The translations under genes were made by a program, and so were the position numbers. DNA of 12,620 nucleotides from Methanomicrobiaceae archaeon UBA436 (lineage in GTDB: Archaea; Halobacteriota; Methanomicrobia; Methanomicrobiales; Methanoculleaceae). Numbering within the stretch: the stretch's first letter is position 1; every line of letters begins with the position of its first letter. Shown here one piece after another: positions 1 through 6,249 of the stretch. A model generated the notes under the pieces. The model made no database searches. It was not told where the DNA came from and worked only from the letters and a program-made list of their open reading frames with translations. The stretch is taken from NCBI GenBank assembly GCA_002497965.1, contig DAFR01000010.1, positions 1-12,620 on the forward strand, in the 5' to 3' direction.

Positions 1-551
1 GGTTTGTAGTCGCGGTTGATGCACCAGACGTCTTCGCGGTCACTGTAGTTCAGCGACCGGTTATCCGGCCCGCGTTCCAGAGCGCCGTAACGCGACTCTA
101 GGTTAAAAGTCCTCTCTCCACCCGGTTTTTCGTAGAAGAGGATGTGGTAGTGGGAGGAGATGTACTTCCGGCTGGTGTAGACTCCGAAGTTGTAGCGCCA
201 GATGATGTGGTTGACCTCACGAAGATGCGTCCCCCGGAGGGCGTGGAGGATGTGGTAGAGGTTTGTGTAGCCCGAGACTATGTATATAGAGCCCCCGGGT
301 CTTAGTATACGTTCAGCCTCAGCGATCCACCTACAGCTGAACTCGCCGTAGTCGGCTGCGGCGACCTCGACGTAACCGTCGATGACAAACCTCTCGTCCC
401 GGTTGTAGTGACGGTGCAGCCGGCCGCCGTTGATGCCGTAGGGCGGGTCGGTGATGATCAGGTCGATCGAGTCGTCGGGTATGTGTGCAGCGGCACCGCT
501 GATGCAGTCACCGTTGTAGAAGGTGTTGCCGTAGACCTCCTCCGACCTCAT
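1..551 (-). CDS. DNA methyltransferase, DPPY type (beta-class-like), C-terminus outside window
   Basis: This is the first 183 codons of an S-adenosylmethionine-dependent DNA N4-cytosine or N6-adenine methyltransferase. Residues 12-17 read YNGDCI and residues 35-38 are the catalytic DPPY motif, inside LIITDPPYG. RILRPGGSIYIVSGY follows, a typical strand and turn after motif IV. DPPY lies close to the N-terminus and no FxGxG SAM-binding motif is visible, so that motif is expected downstream, past base 1. This order suits the beta class, but the cut end prevents proof. ATG at 551 is chosen because the protein begins at the usual place for the family; upstream codons are open but contain no better start. 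The gene uses AGG, AGA, CTA and ATA codons and is less GC-rich than the genes to its right, hinting at transfer. No restriction enzyme gene is visible; it could lie to the left, or this could be a solitary methylase. Confidence 0.88.
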   Translation of the reverse strand, partial: MRSEEVYGNTFYNGDCISGAAAHIPDDSIDLIITDPPYGINGGRLHRHYNRDERFVIDGYVEVAAADYGEFSCRWIAEAERILRPGGSIYIVSGYTNLYHILHALRGTHLREVNHIIWRYNFGVYTSRKYISSHYHILFYEKPGGERTFNLESRYGALERGPDNRSLNYSDREDVWCINRDYK

Positions 552-576
552 GCATATCCCCGGTGTACCGGGTTTG

Positions 577-678
577 ACCCTCCATCGCGATAAGATACTC
601 GGATGGTGGTGGAGGGGGCTATTGATGTCATGTGGAGGGATTCACCCTCCACACAACACAAGCCCTCCCCTCACCACC
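577..678. repeat. cluster of GTGGAGGG / CCCTCCAC inverted repeats
   Basis: The spacer between the membrane protein gene (stop at 671-673, minus) and the methyltransferase start (551) is full of complementary G-rich and C-rich octamers. A perfect 9-bp hairpin is formed by TGTGGAGGG (631-639) and CCCTCCACA (645-653) with loop ATTCA. Outside it, 605-620 and 661-678 can pair imperfectly (GGTGGTGGAGGGGGCT against the complement of AGCCCTCCCCTCACCACC). CCCTCCATC at 578-586 offers a further partner for GGTGGAGGG at 608-616. It could be a transcription end or mRNA-stabilising structure after the membrane protein gene, since the outer arm spans that gene's stop codon. There is no T-rich tract as in usual archaeal terminators, so the role is uncertain. 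Confidence 0.7.
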
Positions 679-1393
679 ACGCTGCCTTACTTTTGCGCTC
701 TCTCAACCGTTTTTTGCGCAGCCTCAGGGCCACCACGGCGGCAATGATCGTGACAAGTATGGCGGCCAGTAGACCCAGGCCCAGGGCGTTGTTCTCGCGG
801 TATATATCGAGGAGGAGATCAGCGCCAAGAGCGATCAGGAGGCTGGATAAAAACGACCCCGTGCAGACACAGAGAAAGACCCGTGCCTTCTCCAGCCCCA
901 GCAGCCTGCCAAGGATCGAGCCGTTCATCGACCCGGTGCCCTGGAAGGGGAAGAAGACAAAGAGGATAAGCCCGATCGTCGAGAAACGCCTGATCCATGG
1001 CCGTGCCTCAAAGAATTCCCGGCCTGCCTTCATACCGCTCTCAATCAACCGGCCGATGAGCGGAATCTTCAGCGCCAGATCGAAGTTCCAGACGATAAAG
1101 AGCGATACCGCTGCATCCACCATGAAGATGGCAAACGTGACAAGCCACCAGGGGTAGCCCATCATTATCGCGATAGGGATGATCGACTCCTTTCCCGCAG
1201 GAGGGATGAAGTAGGCGGCAAGCAGCCCCGAGAGGTTGAGGAAATCCTGGTATGGCAGGAGCAGGTAGAGGATCGCAAAAAGTATAATCCCGATCCCGAA
1301 AGGGAGGAGGAACTTTATGGGACCGGCAATGTAGCGATTCTCGAGGATGGTCCTCCACCATACCCGCTGCGATACACCCGTTGCATCATCCAT
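671..1393 (-). CDS. COG2426 / small multi-drug export (Sm_multidrug_ex) family membrane protein
   Basis: An integral membrane protein of 240 residues with about five to six hydrophobic segments (near residues 27-47, 53-63, 70-103, 138-150, 172-195 and 205-223) and a basic C-terminal tail. GKESIIPIAIMMGYPWW (67-83) and FFPFQGTGSMNGSILG (147-162) match the two hallmark segments of the family, usually seen as a GxExxxxxP stretch and PLPGTGAWTG. The family is named for drug export, but its real substrate is not established. It is longer than the usual form of about 150-160 residues, the extra length being N- and C-terminal. Start at ATG 1393, after a G-rich stretch (GGGGCGA). It is transcribed alone, with an AT-rich spot upstream that may also serve the plus-strand gene to the right. 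Confidence 0.75.
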   Translation of the reverse strand: MDDATGVSQRVWWRTILENRYIAGPIKFLLPFGIGIILFAILYLLLPYQDFLNLSGLLAAYFIPPAGKESIIPIAIMMGYPWWLVTFAIFMVDAAVSLFIVWNFDLALKIPLIGRLIESGMKAGREFFEARPWIRRFSTIGLILFVFFPFQGTGSMNGSILGRLLGLEKARVFLCVCTGSFLSSLLIALGADLLLDIYRENNALGLGLLAAILVTIIAAVVALRLRKKRLRERKSKAAWW

Positions 1394-1450
1394 GATTCGC
1401 CCCTCGATCCCGCACAGGAAGGCTTCCCCATTACATCTGGAGGCTCCCTG

Positions 1451-1460
1451 TTAATACATT
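1451..1460. promoter_or_regulatory. possible shared TATA element of a divergent promoter
   Basis: TTAATACATT is the only AT-rich spot in the gap 1394-1513. It is nearly equidistant from the membrane protein start (1393, minus) and the small gene start (1514, plus). With the usual TATA-to-start distance of about 25 bases it could serve either direction with leaders of 30-35 bases. Recognised from composition and position only. Confidence 0.3.
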
Positions 1461-1513
1461 ACCCATAGATGGATCCAGCATCTTCAAGTCCGCGGAACGC
1501 AAGGATAGGTAGC

Positions 1514-1780
1514 ATGACCTCTCCTCCTGCCACCCGATCGCCCCGCAACCTCCCGCTCGTCGAGGCCGGGAGCCGGGAGAGCGCCCTCTGCACAATCGCG
1601 AACGTCGCGGCCGCTCTTGAGACGCTGCGAGAGGTGCGAAAACACGTCCGCGGCGACCACAAGCGACGGCTCGACGATGTAGCGGTGATCCTCCGCGTAA
1701 TCGCGTTCGACACCCAGGCAACCTACGCGATCACCGATGACGAGGCGCGTGAGTTCATCAGGAAGTGCCGCTCGGTGTGA
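1514..1780 (+). CDS. hypothetical protein, 88 residues
   Basis: I do not recognise this protein. It has a polar, basic N-terminus (residues 1-20) followed by a predicted helical, highly charged body (NVAAALETLREVRKHVRG, then LDDVAVILRVIAF, then DDEAREFIRKC). There is no membrane segment and no signal peptide. Start ATG 1514 is preceded by AGGATAGGT, a fair ribosome binding site, whereas the in-frame ATG at 1469 has none. Codon choice (many GCG, GTC, CGC, ATC) looks coding, and the two minus-strand frames over the same bases give Ser/Arg-rich unlikely proteins. Its last 23 bases overlap tail to tail with the neighbouring minus-strand gene. It might be a small soluble or nucleic-acid-binding protein, but nothing visible shows this. 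Confidence 0.5.
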   Translation: MTSPPATRSPRNLPLVEAGSRESALCTIANVAAALETLREVRKHVRGDHKRRLDDVAVILRVIAFDTQATYAITDDEAREFIRKCRSV

Positions 1781-3002
1781 GATCGCCGGGCAGCACCGGG
1801 TCGGTGAGGATGCGGGCAAAACGTTCCCACCGGTCAGTGCCACTCCCCACATACTCCCGGACGAGCCGGCAACCCCCGAAGATCGCCACCGGGTATCCCC
1901 GGAACTCCTCGATGAACCGGAGCCGGGCCTCTGCCCCCTCCCGGTCAAGGAGCAGGACGTCCTGGAGGAACCTGCACGCCTCCTCCCGCGAGAGGAGGCT
2001 GGCGAGATATCGCCGGGCGACGCGGGCGTTCCCCGCAACTTCCAGGGCGGCGGCCGCGCCGGCAACGGTATCCAGGAGACCTGCGTCCGCCGGGTCAAAC
2101 CCCGCCAGCGGAAAGAGAACCTCCTCGTAGAACCGCACGCGTTCGCGGTCAGGAAAGATCATCTCCTCACCATAGAGGGAGGCACCCTCAGCAACCGTCG
2201 TGAACGGTGATGCCAGCGGAATGACCGAGTGCTCGATCCAGCCCCGGACACGGACGAGCGCCGCCTCCCGGATCGCCCGGATCGTGTGGCGGCCAGGGTA
2301 GCCCTGGCGGCAGGCGTGAGAGAGCACCCGATCGATGGTGAACGGGGTGGTGGTGCTCACCCCGACCAGGCTTCTCCCGCCCCCCTGATAGCGGCTGCAG
2401 CCCTCACCGCTGACAGCGGTGACCTCAAGACGCTCTCCTGCCGGCAGCGGCAGGTGTTCCGCTGTCCGCCGGCGGCTTTCGGCAAACGCTGCTGCAAAGA
2501 CCGTTTCCAGCCGGTCGGCCGGGACAAGGAACGACTCCATAAAACCCCGGTAACGGGAGGCAAGGTCCCCCGTGCCGGGGAGATGTGAATCAAGCGTTGT
2601 GTGAAGTCCCCCGTAGTAATCCGGATCGTCCTCCGGTGCCGCGATGCCAAAGAGTGATCTAACCTCGGCATCGAAGTCGGGGCGCTTCCCCGCCAGGATC
2701 GCGGCACGGGACTCAAGCGCCCGGATCATCCCCTGGAGATAGGCGCGGCGCCTCCTCCACGGATCGTCCAGGTGCCCGGGTTCGATCCGATCAAGGGTCG
2801 CAAGGAGGTCTGCGGCGTAACCGGCGACTCGATCCGGCGGGACGCTGACCGTGAGCGCCTCCTCTCGCACCGCCTCCGGCCCGAAATAAGCCTCCACAAA
2901 ATTCGGGTCGTGTTTCCCCAGCCAGAGCACGCATTTGACGTAGAATCGCGCGACAGCATCCATATCTGCGGCGTTCTCTCCCGTGTATGTTGAAGGCTCC
3001 AT
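1758..3002 (-). CDS. DUF885/zinc-peptidase-like protein with degenerate active site
   Basis: A soluble protein of 414 residues, largely alpha-helical, with no signal peptide. Residues 229-240 read HACRQGYPGRHT, where peptidases of the DUF885 type carry a motif like HEGYPGHHT, and residues 265-280 read SPFTTVAEGASLYGEE, resembling the helix that supplies the third zinc ligand (E272 here). The fold match is therefore suggestive, but the HExxH-type zinc residues are not intact: either HE is replaced by RQ with one His by Arg, or three residues are inserted after the first His. If the relationship is right it is probably not an active zinc peptidase. The start chosen is ATG 3002, preceded by GGAGAGGTGG; a GTG at 3032 would add ten residues without a comparable site. 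It is divergent from the kinase-like gene (104-base gap) and overlaps the small gene by 23 bases at its 3' end. Confidence 0.6.
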   Translation of the reverse strand: MEPSTYTGENAADMDAVARFYVKCVLWLGKHDPNFVEAYFGPEAVREEALTVSVPPDRVAGYAADLLATLDRIEPGHLDDPWRRRRAYLQGMIRALESRAAILAGKRPDFDAEVRSLFGIAAPEDDPDYYGGLHTTLDSHLPGTGDLASRYRGFMESFLVPADRLETVFAAAFAESRRRTAEHLPLPAGERLEVTAVSGEGCSRYQGGGRSLVGVSTTTPFTIDRVLSHACRQGYPGRHTIRAIREAALVRVRGWIEHSVIPLASPFTTVAEGASLYGEEMIFPDRERVRFYEEVLFPLAGFDPADAGLLDTVAGAAAALEVAGNARVARRYLASLLSREEACRFLQDVLLLDREGAEARLRFIEEFRGYPVAIFGGCRLVREYVGSGTDRWERFARILTDPVLPGDLTPSGTS

Positions 3003-3012
3003 CCACCTCTCC
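3003..3012 (-). promoter_or_regulatory. ribosome binding site deciding the start at 3002
   Basis: Read on the minus strand, GGAGAGGTGG lies directly before ATG 3002, with GGAG six bases from the start codon. It matches the archaeal AGGAGGTGAT consensus better than anything before the upstream GTG at 3032, and so favours the shorter protein. Confidence 0.6.
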
Positions 3013-3106
3013 AGGAATGGTATGGGCCCCACCGTTACTTAACACCGCCGTGAGGCTCCATCTCCTTGCAGTGGGTTTAACCGCCCACGCGCCAACCTCA
3101 GGGGTG

Positions 3107-3655
3107 ATGAACGAACCGCTCCGCAAGGCTGTCCACCTCATCTTTGGTCTTGCTATCGCCTGCTTCATCCTCTTCTCGGAGCGCAAACTCGCCCTCTACG
3201 CCCTTGTAATCGCCCTCTTTACAGGGTTCATCCTCTCCGATGCCCTCTCCCGGGGCTACACCATCCCTGGCGTCTCAAAGATCATCGCGACCCTGGAGCG
3301 CCGGGATGTCCTCCCGGGGAAAGGAGCACTCTTCTTTGCTCTCGGTGCGCTCTTCTCTCTGACTTTCTTTCCAAAAGAGGTCACCTTCATCGGCCTCGTG
3401 GTGCTCGCGCTCCTCGACAGCGTCACCACCCTCGTCGGCCTCAGGTTTGGCAGGACGCGGATCTACAACCACAAATCCATCGAGGCCACACTCGCAGGGT
3501 TTGCGGCGACGACCGCCGCCCTCCTCTTCCTCATACCGGCCCACGCAGCCATCCTCACATCTGCAGCCGCAGCGTTTGCCGAACTCGTAAGCCCCGTGGA
3601 CGACAACCTGATCGTGCCGGCCGTCGTCTGCATCGTCCTCACGGTGCTGTTTTAG
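3107..3655 (+). CDS. COG0170 family (dolichol/phytol/diacylglycerol kinase-like) membrane protein
   Basis: A membrane protein of 182 residues with about six hydrophobic helices, of the CTP-dependent polyprenol or lipid kinase family. Visible hallmarks are RKAVHLIFG at 6-14 (the RKxxHxxxG entry motif), ERRDVLPGKGA at 64-74, LLDSVTTLVGLRFGR at 102-116, HKSIEATLAGF at 122-132 and ELVSPVDDNLIVP at 159-171 near the C-terminus. Family members phosphorylate isoprenoid alcohols or lipids at the inner membrane face, so a role in archaeal isoprenoid lipid or glycan-carrier metabolism is likely, but the substrate cannot be read from sequence. The usual KSxEGT motif has Ala for Gly. ATG 3107 is preceded by AGGGGTG and begins just before the first motif; an in-frame ATG at 2987 lies inside the opposite gene and would add 40 non-family residues. 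The last 17 bases overlap tail to tail with the CDF gene. Confidence 0.78.
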   Translation: MNEPLRKAVHLIFGLAIACFILFSERKLALYALVIALFTGFILSDALSRGYTIPGVSKIIATLERRDVLPGKGALFFALGALFSLTFFPKEVTFIGLVVLALLDSVTTLVGLRFGRTRIYNHKSIEATLAGFAATTAALLFLIPAHAAILTSAAAAFAELVSPVDDNLIVPAVVCIVLTVLF

Positions 3656-4664
3656 GAACGCTCCTCCCGGAGCCCCCCTGCCCCTCTATCTCAGGATCTC
3701 CGCTGGCGTGGGAGTGGTGGTCGCACTCCGGACAGGTGGCGAAGACACCACAGGCTGAGCAGTCCTCGCCGGTGCAGGGCTGGACGCGGATCGTGACGTT
3801 TGTCCTCGGAAACTCATGCCGTATGTCGTCCTCCAGGTGTTTCACGATACCGTAAGCCTCCTCGAGGGTCGCCGTCCGGGGGACGATCAGGTGAAGGTCC
3901 ACAAACCGGTTCGGCCCTGAACGGCGTGTCCGGAGGCGGTGGAAGTCGATGACGTCCGTGCAGTGCCCGCTGATGATCTCGCGGATCCTCTCCTCCTCCT
4001 CGACGGGAAGGCTCTGATCGACCAGGTCCTGGAACGAGCGGCGGATGAGGCCAAAGGCCGCCCTGAGGATGATGACGGCGACCGCAAGTGCGATTATAGC
4101 GTCCAGCACCACAAGACCGGTCAGCAGGATCAGGAGAAGCCCTGCCACAACCCCAAGAGAGGTGTAGACGTCTGTGCGCAGGTGCCAGGCATCGCTCTCG
4201 AGCGCGATCGACTCGGTCTTCTTTGCCGCCGCCATCAGCCTTGATGAGACAAAGAGGTTCACCACGGCCGAGAGCAGCATGACGGCCATACCAGACCAGA
4301 GCCCCTCCATATACAGCGTCGGTTCGCCGCCGAAGAGGCTTCGCAACGCCTCGATGATGATCATGACGGCTGCAGCCAGGATGAGGATCGCTTCGATGAG
4401 CCCTGATAGGCTCTCGTACTTCCCGTGCCCGAAGGTATGGCACTCATCGGGAGGCCTGGCCGACTGCCGTACCGAGAAGTAGGCGATGGCCGCGGCCATC
4501 AGGTCGATGCCGGAGTGGATCGCCTCGGATATGATCCCTACCGATCCGATCGCAAGACCGACTGCAAGTTTTGTCGCGACAAGCAGCGTGTTTGAGGCAA
4601 CGGAGAGGCGTGCGGTCTTCTCCTTCAGTATCTCATCACGCTCTTCCGCAGCGGCTGCTCCCAT
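3639..4664 (-). CDS. cation diffusion facilitator (CDF) family metal transporter with Cys/His-rich tail
   Basis: A divalent metal/proton antiporter of 341 residues. About six helices lie at residues 20-210. The metal site is clear: H50 and D54 in SEAIHSGID and H161 and D165 in SDAWHLRTD, the HxxxD plus HxxxD pattern that in characterised CDFs is linked with zinc rather than iron or manganese. FGHGKYESLSGL at 78-89 is the usual loop after helix 2. Residues 222-296 form the ferredoxin-like cytoplasmic dimer domain. An unusual tail follows with C297, C302, C305, C311, C314, H316, H317 and H319, a probable extra metal site. Such proteins normally export metal from the cytoplasm. Its stop overlaps the kinase-like gene by 17 bases. 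It lies 72 bases downstream of pyk on the same strand, so it may be read through from the metal-uptake operon or have its own promoter. Confidence 0.92.
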   Translation of the reverse strand: MGAAAAEERDEILKEKTARLSVASNTLLVATKLAVGLAIGSVGIISEAIHSGIDLMAAAIAYFSVRQSARPPDECHTFGHGKYESLSGLIEAILILAAAVMIIIEALRSLFGGEPTLYMEGLWSGMAVMLLSAVVNLFVSSRLMAAAKKTESIALESDAWHLRTDVYTSLGVVAGLLLILLTGLVVLDAIIALAVAVIILRAAFGLIRRSFQDLVDQSLPVEEEERIREIISGHCTDVIDFHRLRTRRSGPNRFVDLHLIVPRTATLEEAYGIVKHLEDDIRHEFPRTNVTIRVQPCTGEDCSACGVFATCPECDHHSHASGDPEIEGQGGSGRSVPKTAP

Positions 4665-4736
4665 ACCCTATGAGTATCTTCACTCCAGCGGGATAGGGTT
4701 TGTGTCCCGGCAGGAGGGGCCAGAGTTCTTTTCCTC

Positions 4737-6221
4737 TCAGTCGAGCGTGAGGATGACAAGCGAGTTCGTTCCCCTGCCGCCAGGGGAGACACCTTCCGTC
4801 AGGACCACGCGTTCACCGGGCGCTACCAGTCCCGATTCCCTGATCATATCCAGGATCGCCCGATGCCGGTAGTCTTTCTCGCTCTTGACCAGGAACGGGC
4901 AAACCCCGCAGGAGAACGCCAGGAACCTGAAGGTCTCAGGGCTCCGGGTGAAAGCCAGGATCCATGCCGCCGGTTTGAACCGGGATATGCTGCGTGGCGT
5001 CGTACCGCTGCGGGTTGGTGTGAGGACGTAACGGATACCGAGCGCATCCAGCGCCTGGATGACGTTGAGCGAGACCACATCGTTGACTGTGATCCTCTCC
5101 CGTTCCATCCCCTGCCGGAAGTGCTCCAGGGTGGCAGACCCCGCCCCGATAACCGGGCGGCTGGCCTCGGTTGAACGGGCTATCTTTGCCATCATCGCGA
5201 CCGTCTCGACGGGATGGTTCCCGATGGAGGTCTCTTCCGAGAGCATGACGGCATCCGTGCCGTCCAGGATGGCGTTTGCGACATCGGTGACCTCTGCCCG
5301 GGTTGGCCGGATGTTCTCGGTCATCGACATCAGCATCTGGGTTGCGGTGATCACCGGCCGGCCCAGGATGTTGGCCTTAAGGATGATCCGTTTCTGCACG
5401 ATGGGGACATCCTCGATGGGCGTCTGGATACCCAGGTCTCCACGGGCGATCATGACACCGTCGGCCTCCAGGAGGATGGCATCGATATTCGCGAGCGCCT
5501 CCGCCCGCTCGATCTTTGCGATCAGATGTATGGACTTCCCGAACCGCGCTGCATGCTCCCGCGCCCTCCGTATATCCTCCGCCCGCCGGACAAAAGATAT
5601 GCCAAAGACATCGAGCCCCTCGGAGAGCCCGAACTCGATGCACTCAAGGTCACGCGGTGTTGGGGCGCTGACCGCAAGGACGCTCTCACCACCTATAACG
5701 CTCACACCCTTCCTGGATAGCAGCGGCCCGCCGAGAACCACCCTGGCCAGGACCTCCCGCTCCCCCACCTCCTCGACCTGCACCTGCAGGAACCCGTCGC
5801 CCAGGTAGATGGTGCTCCCCGGTGAGACCATCTGCGGAAACTGCTCAAAATCGACCGGGATCGTGAAAGGATCGTCTGATGCAGCGGCGGGCACCAGGGT
5901 GACGCTCTCGCCCTTCTGGAGGATCATGGGCTCCTCTGCGAGGGCTCCAACCCGGATCTTTGGCCCCGGCAGGTCAAGCAGGATCGTGACAGGCAAACCG
6001 GTCTCCTCCGAGGCCGCCCGGATGTTACGGATGTTCTCTCTGTGCTCTTCGAACGTTCCGTGGGCAAGGTTGAGCCGGGCAACGTTCATACCGGCCTGGA
6101 TCATCCGGACAAGCACCTCGCGCGACCGGGAAGCGGGCCCGATGGTCGAGACTATCTTTGTCCTGTGGTCAGGGAGGGTTATCCGTCTCCCCCCAGAACC
6201 AGGGGCTGTAGGGTATATCAT
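4737..6221 (-). CDS. pyk: pyruvate kinase
   Basis: Transfers phosphate from phosphoenolpyruvate to ADP, giving pyruvate and ATP (EC 2.7.1.40), in the cytoplasm. The protein has 494 residues. TKIVSTIGPAS is at 21-31, MNVARLNLAHG at 45-55, the B domain at about 95-190, IAKIERAEAL with K236 and E238, ARGDLG with D262, ATQMLMSM at 293-300 and RPTRAEVTDVANAILDGTDA at 305-324; the C-terminal domain is complete. Catalytic residues are all present. Where K+-dependent enzymes have DTKGPE this one has DLPGPK (83-88), the pattern of K+-independent enzymes. ATG 6221 is chosen: a longer reading frame runs back into cbiO, but the extra 50 residues do not belong to the family. About 20 residues still precede the usual TKIV start. 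It begins 28 bases after the cbiO stop on the same strand, so it probably shares that transcript. Confidence 0.95.
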   Translation of the reverse strand: MIYPTAPGSGGRRITLPDHRTKIVSTIGPASRSREVLVRMIQAGMNVARLNLAHGTFEEHRENIRNIRAASEETGLPVTILLDLPGPKIRVGALAEEPMILQKGESVTLVPAAASDDPFTIPVDFEQFPQMVSPGSTIYLGDGFLQVQVEEVGEREVLARVVLGGPLLSRKGVSVIGGESVLAVSAPTPRDLECIEFGLSEGLDVFGISFVRRAEDIRRAREHAARFGKSIHLIAKIERAEALANIDAILLEADGVMIARGDLGIQTPIEDVPIVQKRIILKANILGRPVITATQMLMSMTENIRPTRAEVTDVANAILDGTDAVMLSEETSIGNHPVETVAMMAKIARSTEASRPVIGAGSATLEHFRQGMERERITVNDVVSLNVIQALDALGIRYVLTPTRSGTTPRSISRFKPAAWILAFTRSPETFRFLAFSCGVCPFLVKSEKDYRHRAILDMIRESGLVAPGERVVLTEGVSPGGRGTNSLVILTLD

Positions 6222-6249
6222 TGAGTAGTCTTCGGGCAGCGCTGCCGGA

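Noticed and set aside
577..678. A CRISPR array or tandem satellite in the repeat-rich spacer
   Set aside because: The repeated blocks are only 8-9 bases, alternate in orientation and have irregular spacing of no fixed length.
603..1157. A plus-strand frame of 184 codons over the membrane protein gene
   Set aside because: Its product is Arg/Ser/Pro-rich with no recognisable feature, while the opposite strand encodes a clear membrane protein with family motifs.
1431..1721. Minus-strand frames of 84 and 96 codons opposite the small hypothetical gene
   Set aside because: Both translate to Ser/Arg/Gly-rich low-complexity sequence, as expected for antisense frames in GC-rich DNA.
2987..3106. An upstream start of the kinase-like gene at 2987
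   Set aside because: It lies within the coding start of the divergent gene and adds 40 residues that do not resemble the family. ATG 3107 lies just before the RKxxHxxxG motif.
4665..4736. A terminator hairpin after pyk (AGAG and CTCT arms around an A-rich loop)
   Set aside because: The stem is only four pairs and lacks a T-tract in the direction of transcription, too weak to support a call.
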